DNA of 64,000 nt from Setaria digitata. Taxonomy: Eukaryota > Nematoda > Chromadorea > Rhabditida > Setariidae. Location of the stretch: positions 1-64,000 of the forward strand of contig RCAB01000176.1 of the NCBI GenBank assembly GCA_003640385.1. Reading direction: 5' to 3'. The notes under the pieces are model-generated. The model made no database searches. It saw only the letters and a program-made list of their open reading frames with translations, and had not been told where the DNA came from. The position numbers were made by a program, and so were the translations under genes. Below, piece by piece: positions 1 to 11,392 of the stretch. Positions within the stretch are counted from its first letter, which is position 1. Each line of letters opens with the position of its first letter.

Positions 1-1640
1 GGCGAAACATATCTGTAATTAAATCATCTTCAAAATTTTGTAATGTTCAGAATAACTTCGTGAACTTTAAGAATTAGCAACTTATCATCCACGATCAATC
101 CAATAGAAAGTAAAACAACCCTTGAGACTCGGTGATTCTTGGATAGTCGTGATATTACCGAGAGGGTCTACTGATCCCAAGTGCAGACAGGCAACCACTA
201 GCCGTTATTTTGCTGAAATGAATAAACTTTAAAAAACTCAACTGTTAAAAAAAAAAGATAAATTATGGAAATTTTCCTTCACTAGTGTCAACACCTACAG
301 TATAATAAGGTGGTGTCGATGTTCCTAGCTTTTACACTTGTGGTACTTGTTCAGGGAAGAACAGGCTATGTGTGGATAGGAAGTTGTCAATTTTTTTGGA
401 ACTAGGAGAATTTCAGTGATGGTTTTAGGGCGAAAAAACTATGAAAAAATATATTTTATGAAATTGTTATTATGAGTCAAATGTGAAATAACTGTGGGTA
501 AATTTAAATAATTCATCTCTCCCTGAAAATTATTTATTTCAGTAGAATGAAGATTGGAACTCCCCTAACAGCTGTTGTTACATTGCGAATTATAACTTAT
601 TCAAGAGCAGTTAGTAGAATTTACGAAAATGAAGTATATAATGATTAATGAGAACTGGTATCTGAGGACCCATTCTATTGTCCTGTAATGAAGCATCAAC
701 AATGCTTACTGTTTCAATAAACCGGAACTAAATTTAAAAGGTAATATATGTTATCAACAAATAATTATGTTTTTGAAATAGCATTGATATTTCAAAAGGT
801 ATTTAACTTGCAAGCCAATGTAGCAAATTTTGTTGAGAAGAAGCAGCAATTTTCGACAGACTGAGAAGGTTACTTGTTACCGCTTGTTGGTACAGTTGAA
901 CATATTGATAATGAAGTTCTAAATTATGCTAGAGATAACCGACGAACAGTTGATCTCTCCCCTAATATCACGGTAGGAACGACACAATGATGGGATTTGC
1001 AACTACAGCTGATAATAGCCACATCCGCTGTGGTTACGATTGCGCTCTGTGCATTTCGTGAATATTTCGCGTTCAAACAAGTAAGTAAGTCTTTGAAACT
1101 TTCGGTAAATGTCTGGTGTTTTGTAAGTGTTCATATCAAATACTTGCTGGAAGTGAAAAAGAACTGGAAGACTAGGTGTTGAATGATATGGATATGAGTG
1201 ATTTGGATGCAAATAATATAAAATAGATAGTTTTAGACATTTTGAAATTTTCAAATAAGATGACAAGAAGAAAAAGTGTCAAAATACACAGTTAAGACCA
1301 GAATGGAATAAATGTTCTCAAAAGTTGGAAGTCTGTCTTCATAATTCAAGTCGTCAGGATGACAACAGTATAGTGCTTGTTTAACTAGCTAATGGAGTCT
1401 TGGTTAACTCGATTTTAAGATATCTTTTCGCAAACTTACATCCAGGATCTTAATTGAATGCGCTGCAACTTGCCAAATGTGATAGCGGCAGTCCTCCCTT
1501 CCCGTTATGATATGTGCGTGAGATGTATTTATGGCGTTGGGACCGCATTATTTTGTTGTTTATCTCGGTGATCATTTTGACGTCTGTATTGTTAAAAATG
1601 TAGTTGTGTTTGTGAAGATTACTTTCTCCGCTAGTTTCAG
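1..1640. other. Upstream non-coding region
   Basis: No gene is recognisable on either strand. Open frames are short and have no family resemblance. The 87-codon minus-strand frame at 1450-1713 is antisense to the first mppb-1 exon. The region may hold the promoter of mppb-1 and the tail of a gene outside the window. A polypyrimidine/AG stretch ends at 1640 and is a plausible trans-splice acceptor for mppb-1. Confidence 0.5.
1640..1640 (+). other. Putative spliced-leader acceptor of mppb-1
   Basis: A pyrimidine-rich stretch ending in tttcag lies 26 nt upstream of the chosen ATG at 1667. This is the usual arrangement for a nematode trans-spliced mRNA. Inference from sequence only. Confidence 0.5.
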
Positions 1641-1666
1641 ATTCACCAAGGAATCTACTGAGTTTG

Positions 1667-4600
1667 ATGCGTGCTTTTCTACGTGCATTGAAAAGATCAA
1701 CGCGAGGTGGCAACCTTTTTCGGTCTCCTGACGATTTTGCTATTCCCCCTCGTCAGTACCCTCGTGTACGTTTCTTCTGCTGAATTTGAATTTATTGAAT
1801 TCAACGCTCATTTTTTTGATTCAGTACGTGATTGTTATATTAAGGTTTTTTCAGCCTCGTATTTATGGTACTGCAGCAGTCGCGTCGCCGGTTTACTTGA
1901 ATATACCAGAAACACGGGTTACATCACTAAGCAATGGTTTCCGGATTGCTACTGAAAATTCGCAGCTTTCAACTACTACGGTTTGTAAATTTTTAAAAGT
2001 GTATAATGATCAGAAACCATGGTTCCAGTAATTACTGACCAAGATTTGTCGTGGAAAATTTGATGTTATGCTACAAGGTAACTTCCTTTCATAGCTAGTG
2101 TCTCTCCTACGCATTACTTGTTAAATGATTGGTTCGTACCACTCTGATTTACCGTTTGTTATTCTCCATTTCTTTATCATTCATTCCTGCTTTGTGTCAC
2201 TCCTTTAGTGGCTGTGACCTGGGGAATGCATTATTCTAACATAATCGCTAATCTGTTTAACCTCACCTCATATGAGACTTCCGTGTGGCGTTTGATTCTG
2301 TTCTGAGGAAGAGTAAGATAGAATCCATTGTAGATATTCCCTATCATATTAACAAAAAAAAATAATTTCTCCAGGTGGGTGTTTGGATTGATGCCGGAAG
2401 TCGATTTGAAAATGACGAGAACAACGGCGTTGCTCATTTTCTGGAGCACATGGCCTTTAAGGTTGTTTTCGTGTAATAGATTGTTAATTCCTTATATTAT
2501 GTTGTTGACGGAAATGAGGTTCCATTAGATATGCCAGCACTGAATATTTATCATCTTATTGGTATTTCATATTTTATGTTTATTGTGAAGTATTTGAAGG
2601 GTACTATGAAACGTTCGCAGTCAGCCTTGGAACTAGAAGTAGAAAATATGGGCGCACATTTAAATGCATATACTTCGCGAGAACAAACGGTATATTATGC
2701 TAAGTGCTTCTCACAGGACGTAGATCATGGTAGGAGTTATCATTCAGATATTTTTATTTTATTAAATTAGGGAAGCCTTCAAATTCAGGCAGTTCTTGAA
2801 GATACAGATAGATAAGGATATTATGGATATTTCATTACTGATATCCACTGCGGTTTGACAGTAAATGATATAATTTGAAGTGCCAAGACGCTATGTTAAA
2901 TATTCGATAAATGGCAGATATTTCTACCTGTCAAAATTGAGTTCAGCTTTAATAGAGATCCATCAGTTAAGTGAAGTTTTTCCAAAATATCAACCAGTGG
3001 TTAAACCTTGCTTTAATTTTGATGCTTTATGTTGCAACAAAAAATTTTCTAGCCGTGGAAATACTTGCGGACATATTACGCAATAGTCAGCTGAGGAGTG
3101 TCGAAATTGAACGGGAGCGCGGTGTAATATTGCGTGAAATGCAGGAAGTTGAACAAAACCTACAAGAGGTTGTGTTTGATCATCTGCATGCTGGCGCATT
3201 TGAAGGTACCCCACTCGCAAGGACAATACTTGGGCCCGTTGAAAATATCAAGTATGATATTCCTGTTAATTAAGCTCTTCTTGTTGCTGGAAACTCTGTG
3301 CTACGGCTGTATGAGTTAGACTGTTGCTAGCTGCTTATCTCTTTAGTTTATTCGGTTATTATCTTGTTGTCGATTGTCTACTGAACAAATTTTCAAAATC
3401 AATTTTTTGTATGTATGAAAGTCAAAAATTTTATGTCCTGATTTCAGGTCATTACAACGTGATGATCTAGTAAAATATATAAAAGAGCATTATCGGGGAC
3501 CGCGTATGGTATTAGCTGCGGCAGGAGGTGTTGATCACAAAAAACTGGTCGATTTAGGTGAGCAGTACTTCGGGGACTTAGGTGACGTTGATGATAATTT
3601 CGTTGCTGAATCTGGCAAGTTCAGCGCAAGCTACGTAAGATTTTCGTCGTTCTTTTTACGGTTTCCCTCAGATTACTTCACACACCACTTTGCATAAATT
3701 GATTGATTTGTACACTGAGGTCTCGTCATCAGTTGTTCTCCTGCGCTACTCTGTATTTCATTACAGGCATTAATAAGATTTGGTACCTGCAGTGATTGGG
3801 TAGGGAAAAGACAGTGAGTAATAAAAACCGAAACGTAGAAATCTTCCAAATAATTGTTCGCAGTGGAAGATATTGCCAGTTTATACATGGTAGTGCACTT
3901 CTAGATTTTTAAGTAAATAAGGACATTTAAAGGTAGTTATCTGAAATTGCATATAAGAGCCAACAATGAAAAGGACAGAATTTTATTACAATGATAATGA
4001 GTATTTTTATCTGTTGAAGAAATTCTAATTTTTAAGACCGATGTTAGCATTCTGAGTAAATAAAATTTTGTGATTTAAGTGTTCTGATGGATCGCTAAGC
4101 TTGTGTTTTACTGGAGATTTTCAGCAAAACATCCGAGATGAGCGGATGTCAATGGTGTTTGGTGCACTTGCTGTTGAAGGAGCTTCGTGGACCCACCCTA
4201 ATAACATTCCTTTGATGGTTGCAAATACGGTGAGTCACTGTTCAGACATATTTATCAACTTTATTTTCATAAGATTCTAAACAAATTCAACTTTTTTTAG
4301 CTGATTGGACAATGGGATCGAACAAATGCGGCAGGAATCAATGCACCGTCACGTTTAGCCCAAAGTTTGGGCTTAAACGCTCGAGTTCAATCATTTCAAG
4401 CCTTCAACACGTGCTATAAAGATACTGGTTTAGTTGGCGTTTATTTTGTTTGTGAAGAAGGCGGAGCTCGTGCCGTTGCTGATAGCATCACACAGCAATG
4501 GTATTGGTTCAGTTTTTTTTTTTTTTTTTAAATGTCTTCCTGCCTCCTAATTAGGAAATGAATATTTTTCAAGACCGTATAAAATTAGAACAAGAGTGAT

Positions 4601-7600
4601 CCTTTTTTCTTTAGTACAAATTCTTTTTTTAAATATGTTAATTTGGTCGTAAAACTTATGTCTTTTGTTTTCAGGGTCGATTTATGTGATAACATAACTG
4701 AAGAAGAAGTTGAAAGAGGAAAGCGGTCATTGCTGACAAACATGTCTCTTATGCTGGATGGATCCACGCCAATATGTGAGGACATTGGAAGGTATTCATC
4801 CTTGTATTACTAGAAAGAAATGTGCAATTATTTGCACGAAGTTTACATGGTGAAATTGAATGAAAATAATTAGATACTAGAAAGTCAGCATCGTTTGATG
4901 TCGTTCAGTTCTTGCTCGAAAAAGTTTAGTTTCTGGCTAAGTGAGCTTCCTCTTATTTTCTTAGAATTATTCATGAATATTTCTTTTCTTTTGAATATTG
5001 ATTTCCATATAGTGACTAGAAAAGAAACTTTCTGGAAATTTATTCGTAATTTGTCGACTCATATTTATTTTAGAACGTTTACTCTTATAAGAGTTTTGTA
5101 TTTGTGATAACAGAATGGAAGAAATTTCCTGTGAATTTTAAGAAGTTTCAAATTTAGTATGTTCATGTTGTGACCACCACGATTCAAAAAAAAAAATGTG
5201 GAGGAAATATGTTTTTGTGGTCTTATTCTGCTTAGAGTATTTATTGTTGCTGAAGCAATTTCATTATTTTTGTTTTAGTGGATGTTTGGTTCACAATATA
5301 TGAGAATGTGATTAGGTGGAACTCTTCCAGGAAATCTGTCCGTTCCCTTCCAGCAAATATTCTGGGTGAATTCCAGTTTTTTTGAAGTTGTTGCACAGGG
5401 TTTGAAATTTAAGTAAGATGGACTGTGCAGTGGTGATTCAGTTCTTGAAATGATTTTTTTTTTTTTTTTTCGGGTATGGAGAGGCTGTGGAAGAAAGTTT
5501 TCAAATATTTCATTTGCGAAATCATTGTAGAAGCAGTTTTCCCTTCTGTATCTAGTATGCATTCATCTGCAGAATGAAATATTACGCTGAAACGCAACAA
5601 AATTCTTATCATAACTCGCGAAGTCGTAAAAGTTAATGAACCAAATTCGGCGATGTTTAGTTTACATTGTTCGACATAGTTTTTAAACTTACGTGTAAGT
5701 TGAATATGATTTACGTTTGGTTAAAAAAAAAAAAAAAAAAAAGAGGAAAAAAACACATTTTGTTTACTTTTAAAGACATAAAATAATTGTTTTGAATGAA
5801 AAGAGGAATAAGCTATTGAGGGATATAGGATCGGGAGAAATGAAGGGATAATATGCCTAGACATGGAATAGGAAGTTTCAGGTAGTGTAAAGGGCGTGGC
5901 TTCCTAGTGAATTTAGAAGCAAAGTCGACTCATCCCTTTTTTAGGACTACATAGCAAAATTATTGCTTGATGAGGGACACTAGCGTCATTTTTTCCTGAA
6001 ATTTTTTCTCATCGAAGTTTTCTCGCTTCATGCAGTTCTGTAAGCTGATTTATATTGGTTATTTGCTAAATGGTCCCGTAACAGCTGTATTGGTGGTATT
6101 CGGAATCATGTTTAACCTATTTACTGTCTACTTTCTGATTACCCCACGTAGGTTACATGATACCCATGTCCAAGTGAAGTCAATGCGATCAAAGAAAAAT
6201 TGTCAATTGACAAAACGTTCGTCCAGCATCCCACGACCTTTGATTAATACTTACCTCCTTTGGCTAGCATTTTCCGACACTGCACTACTGATTAGTGCTG
6301 CATTATTGTACTGCATACCGGCATTTTTCATATCATTAGGTAATTATGCTCGGTTTTTTCCAACTTATTATTTGCTCAGCAACGCATCCCTTACTGCATC
6401 CGTTTGGCTAATGTGTGTTCTGATGTTCGAGAGATACCGTGCGTTCTGTAAACCACTGGAAAATCATACGAAACCACAAAAAGTACATCGAACTCTTTGT
6501 GTGGTGTCTTTGTTGGCAGTGCTCTTCTCGCTTCCAAGGCTTTTTGAATTGTCTGTTTATGAATTAAATGGCGAATATCATGTGAATCAGACGTTGCTTG
6601 TGGAAACACGATTCTATATGGTCGGTTATCGGATAATTGGCGGAATGTTGTTCTATTCATTACTTCCATACATCGTACTCTTTATTATTTCTATTCGAAT
6701 ATCCCTGGCTATACATGCAGCCAACAAACAACGACAAACTTTCGCCGCTACCCGTGGTGTTACCCATTTTAAAAGCGCTGGCTGTGAACTTGTTCTCATA
6801 ACTGTGATGGCTAAATTCCTCATTTCACGCTTAATGCCAACTGCTTTAGATGTAGCGGAACATATCGTCAGTTCCCCGGAATTTCTCCTTTCCACCACCG
6901 CCACATTTTTTGTCGACGTCAGCAATCTTATCGTCGTAGTATCTGGTGCGACGAATTTTTTCGTTTATTTCACTCTTTCACGTGCATTCCGACGTACTGT
7001 CTTTCATTCTCTTACAAGATTCTGCTTTCGACCTACCGTCTTCCAAGAGCGGAAACATTATTTAACTTTAAGATATAATACTAGTAATGCAGTATCTACT
7101 GTAGATAGACGTGTACCGGCTGCCGTCGAAGTGCTCATCTAATTTAGATGGTAATATTTTAGACATAACTACTTTTTGGAACAGCTTGTTGTTAATTATT
7201 TTTTAACCTCATCATTCTGTTTGCAGCGTAATGATTATTTCGTTCTAATTTGTCCTGGTTACAGTAAATGCTTGAACCGCATGTCTTGAAATTTTTGCAC
7301 CCAAGAAAACCTTAAAAAAAATTTGGTAGAGTGAAAACAAAGAGAAGCTGTTTTTTGCCTATTATTTTTCGATTTCGATCGATTAGACTTTAGCTTGTTA
7401 TGAATTTTGTAGAAAATAGTTATAATTGTGCTTTATTTAATTGAAAAAAGAACCCTCTTTTCTCATTTGTTTATCCTTAATCATAAATCTTTAATCTTAG
7501 AGTTTTTTTTTTTTTTTTTTATTTTAAAGTCATCCATTTGACTTTGTCTTCCCTCCGACAAAATTTTTTCTTAAAAAATTGTAGACTTATTTGAGGCATG

Positions 7601-10600
7601 TCGTAAGGATCACTACGAGCGAGTTCAGCAGCTGCTTGAGCTTGCTGCTGGTATTCGAACATTTCCGTTTGAAATTAATTTCATACGAATTTTGCTTCAT
7701 GCATCAGCTGTCAGTTGTCAATGCATCAAGAAAATTGTTTTAATTTTTATGCCCAACTTTTATAGTTTTTTTTTGTTTAGGTGGACAGAATTTTTTATAC
7801 TCACTTTTTGTTGTTAGGTAACATTCTATAAATCCTATATTTTGTTTTACTGCTAATAGATCCCATCCCAAAAGTTTTTAGTTTCTTCTCGTATATTTGA
7901 CGTGTTTTTCCGGTATATTTTTGCCAGTTTATTTTTCTGTCTCAAAATAGTATATCATAAGTGAATCCTTATTTTGTATGTTAGTAAAGTAATAATTTAT
8001 GGTACTTAATTGCTCGGAAATGGTTTACATTATTATTGTTAGTTTATTCTTCTCTGCTTCTTCAACTTTTCAGTGTGATTGAATTGTGGCAATTGTGAAA
8101 TATTTCTGCATTTGTCTCACTGCATGTATTAAATTTTAAATTGAGTTCAAATTTGGGTTAAATTTTTTTTTTGAAAAATGTGTAGATTTGCTAATAGTAT
8201 AGAAAAAAGCAGAAAGATGGGAGTATGGATTTGACCATTAAGATCTAGTTAGTGTTGCCGCGTATATTGCTGGAACTCAAGTAAAGTGAAAGATTTCCGA
8301 GCCAAATTTTCTGTTGCTATACTGTCACTGATAGTGATTATAATAATAATGGTGACGGTCACGATGTGATATTCACGTTTTCCAGCGCAAGGTTGTTGTT
8401 ATGACCTTGCGTTGAAAAATGCGAATAGAGCAGATAGATGTGCATTGAATTTTTCAATTAGAACCGTGGAAAATGAATAATGAGTGATGAATTTTGATTA
8501 AAATTTTTTGCTAAGAAATAGAATAGAATTGTTTGCAGGCAGTTGTTGTGTTATGGCAGACGAATACCCATGCACGAATTGGAAGTACGTATCAATGTAA
8601 GCTGTTTTCTCATGTTTTAGTCATGTTTTACAAACAGACTAATAAATAGAAAATTTCGGTTTATTCAATTCACATCCCTGAAATCCAGGTTTCTGGAATT
8701 TTATTTTGTGCTCTCTACTTATTGTGGCTCACCAACCTTCTTTCCGGTTATTTAATTATAGTCGCAAACTTTACTTGGACATGTTCCATAGTTTTTAGTA
8801 TTCTGGTTTTGGCCGCTGACTGGATTGCCCAAACTCTGTATTCGAATTCTTTATCCACTTCTCGCCATGATACATTTTTTTTGATCCGCAGCTTCTTCCC
8901 TCATTCACTAAAATTGTGCTTACAATTTTTTCTATAGGACTAGCTCTTAATATCTGTGACTGTGCTCAGGAATAGAATCAGCTTCAAAAATTCTCTATAC
9001 ATTTTACATTTTCTTTTTGTAATCATAATTCTGAAGATTTTGATTTTTAGGCGGTCTCAGCTGATTCAGTGAAAGAGGTGGCATCGCGCGTTTTTCGAAA
9101 TAAACCAGTTGCATTTACTGTTGTTGGTGAGTATATTATATTCAGTTTTAAGAAAGCTTTTTTAAATTTGTTACTAATCTTCAGAATAAGTCTTTTATTA
9201 ATGCTTCTTATCGCTGTTGTCGATATTATTCGCTTTTTGGTGGTTAGGGATCTGTGGAATTGTATATTGCTTATTACTCTCGAAATCTGATTTTTTTTTA
9301 TGTCTCTCTTATTTTAGCCTTCATTTCCTTCTAAGTGGTATTTAATTTTCTGCTCAGCAATATTTGACAAAAACACTACATAAATTTCGTTTAATTCTTG
9401 GAAAACTGGGTTGAAATATTGCTTATATTTAATTTATTACATCATGGATAAGCGAGTCTCAATTTCACGGAGTTGCACACATTTAAAATTTTTACGCTTC
9501 TAAGAAGAATTAGGGGAAGGAGAAAAGAAATGGAAGCAGGAAAAAAGGAGAAAGAATTATCAGAATTTTTGGATTATGGCTGCAAGGCATTCTTGATTCC
9601 CATTTTTAGGTGGATATTATTAACTTGTAGAAAATCAAATTTTATGTGAGCGGAATATTCTAAAATAGTATCTGTAATCTACAGGGTGAAAATGGAAAAT
9701 GGAATATGCGGAGCTCTTTCATTTCCTGTCCGGTGCCAAGTTCATTTCAGTCCTGATGACATTTTAAAAGGAGTAAAAGCGAAGATGAGGGTATTAGGGA
9801 AACAGTCTTAAAAGTTTTTAACACCACGTTAAAGTATCGTTTTCCAAGTTGAATATGATCTTTAATGTCGATTTATCCCTCTTACCACGGATATTTGCGT
9901 ATAACATACGAAATATTTTATATTAGAAAAGTAGTAAAGAAAATAAAATAAGGAAAAGATAACATCACCCTTTGCGGTTGTTCCTCGCTCGACTTATCAA
10001 GTTCCTTACTAGCGGTCTTTAGGTCTAGAATAGAGTCTGGAAGTTAGTGAGAGGCAGAATTAATATTAAAACCCAGTTAAGAAATTCTTTTCCATCAGTG
10101 TAATGAATAGGAAGTTTTTTTTTGTTTAAAAAAAAAGAAAGAAGAAATCTCTGAGGTCTATTTTTGGAATTTTTACTCACTTATGATTATTTATCTACAT
10201 TTAGTTTTTTGTGCTCGGCTAACTTTCTGTTAGCTTCTACTGTGATGAACTTTTAGACTTTAAAATGACTGCGTGATGAACTTTTAGACTTTAAAATGAG
10301 TTGGCTGTGGATTCTGCATTACATGATGACATAAATAATATGGAGGAATTATGTATATTTTTAACCAAATAATCTGAGAACTCGGATCCTTAAGCAGCGA
10401 GCTCAGGAAGGGGCAGAACTTATGTGCTTCTTTCCAAAGTAATCGCGTGCAGTTTAGGAGAATTGTGGTCCTAGAATGTTTTACATTATGTTCCAATTGT
10501 GTATTAGTATTTGGTAATTGTAATTTTTTGTTTTGATGAGAATCAGTTACATTTCATCAGTATTCTGCATTCTATTTAACTCCCACTCCTAGAAGCGGTA

Positions 10601-10899
10601 TTGAATGATTAAAAGTAACTTTGTTAATGATTTATATCTGTCTTTATATCTTCCTGTATGCTTCGGAATTTTTTGGTGTTGCAAAATCTCTTCATTAGTT
10701 AAAACGGTTGGACTAATTTTTGTTATATCCCTTTAGTTTTTTTTTTTTTTTTTCTTTTGGAAAAAAATTTTAAGACAAAATTAGAAGATAAAATATTGAT
10801 GTATTATAATTTCGTAAATGATGTCGGCAATGACGGCAAATTTCAGGACGAACAAACGAATGGCCATCATCAGATTATATCGAAAATCGGTTGAAATGA
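1667..10899 (+). CDS. mppb-1: Mitochondrial processing peptidase beta subunit
   Basis: Catalytic subunit of the matrix peptidase that removes targeting presequences from imported precursors. Twelve exons join in phase: 1667-1765, 1855-1980, 2375-2461, 2600-2729, 3053-3251, 3448-3634, 4125-4229, 4301-4500, 4675-4791, 8539-8596, 9051-9126, 10847-10899, giving 478 aa, normal for the family. The chosen start gives an Arg/Lys-rich leader ([15 protein letters not shown]), itself a typical presequence. The inverse zinc motif HFLEH is at residues 96-100, and the distal ligand Glu falls at 176, the expected 76 residues after the second His ([11 protein letters not shown]). The M16 C-terminal domain follows, with the conserved stretch [12 protein letters not shown]. 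The last exon is tiny ([17 protein letters not shown], stop) and lies 1.7 kb downstream. Intron 9 (4792-8538) hosts a nested GPCR gene. A tail distinction from UCR core proteins is the intact HxxEH. Confidence 0.93.
6030..7142 (+). CDS. Nested FMRFamide-receptor-like 7TM GPCR
   Basis: A 370-codon uninterrupted frame lies wholly inside intron 9 of mppb-1, same strand. Seven hydrophobic segments are visible. TM2 carries the conserved Asp (FSDTALL, D83). TM3 ends in a DRY-like ERY (residues 134-136) followed by RAFCKPL, and TM4 ends in SLPRLFE. TM7 has the [16 protein letters not shown] pattern in place of NPxxY. The ERY..CKPL and LPRxFE motifs are characteristic of nematode and insect FMRFamide/myosuppressin-type peptide receptors (FRPR/DMSR group), so a neuropeptide ligand is inferred. 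The N-terminus is uncertain. The ATG used overlaps a good splice acceptor (tcgcttcatgcag, ending 6035), so an upstream exon may supply the extracellular N-terminal domain, which is almost absent in this model. The cytosolic tail is short. Confidence 0.8.
   Translation: MQFCKLIYIGYLLNGPVTAVLVVFGIMFNLFTVYFLITPRRLHDTHVQVKSMRSKKNCQLTKRSSSIPRPLINTYLLWLAFSDTALLISAALLYCIPAFFISLGNYARFFPTYYLLSNASLTASVWLMCVLMFERYRAFCKPLENHTKPQKVHRTLCVVSLLAVLFSLPRLFELSVYELNGEYHVNQTLLVETRFYMVGYRIIGGMLFYSLLPYIVLFIISIRISLAIHAANKQRQTFAATRGVTHFKSAGCELVLITVMAKFLISRLMPTALDVAEHIVSSPEFLLSTTATFFVDVSNLIVVVSGATNFFVYFTLSRAFRRTVFHSLTRFCFRPTVFQERKHYLTLRYNTSNAVSTVDRRVPAAVEVLI
10242..10299 (+). repeat. Two-copy tandem repeat, 31-bp unit
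   Basis: A 27-bp sequence beginning gtgatgaacttttagac occurs at 10242-10268 and again, identically, at 10273-10299. It lies in the last intron of mppb-1. No function is apparent. Confidence 0.85.
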
Positions 10900-11392
10900 A
10901 ATGAAAGAGTCCGTGATTTTGTGACTTATAGTTGCAAGAAACTTGTATCTTTATGGAAAAGTAGTCGTCCATGATGACCTTAAGGTATCACTGATTGCAG
11001 TTGTTTGCAGAATGTTTAAAGAATAAAGGTGCAAACAAATGCTTTCCTGCTGCACAGGCACAACAAGGATATATACTCCTAGGGTTTGATCCTGAGCTTT
11101 GGTAATATCAACAAAGCTTTATGTGTTCTCGATGACTTACATCCACCATTTGCTCTCCAGTTTACGTTATCTTCCTGTTTGCTTTTCCTGTTCCTTCCTC
11201 CCAAACAGCGCAGTTTCCATCCACCTAATCGCATCGTCCAAGCTACATCTTCCGAATTTACCTGAATTACCTCATCCTTACATCTTGGTCGTCATTCTGA
11301 TTCCACTTATCAACAATTTCCGATTTTTTTTTTGCCCCTTTGCGGCAACATCATCATCTTATAAAGTGTAAATATATAATGCACAGCACATA

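Noticed and set aside
1531..2031. Plus-strand frames beginning upstream of or overlapping mppb-1 exons 1 and 2
   Set aside because: They are other frames or intron read-through; the Arg-rich leader frame starting at 1667 joins the rest of the protein in phase.
9301..9340. Nearby acceptors considered as the last mppb-1 exon
   Set aside because: They gave short unrelated ends. The exon at 10847-10899 instead gives the family-like ending [11 protein letters not shown] in the correct phase.
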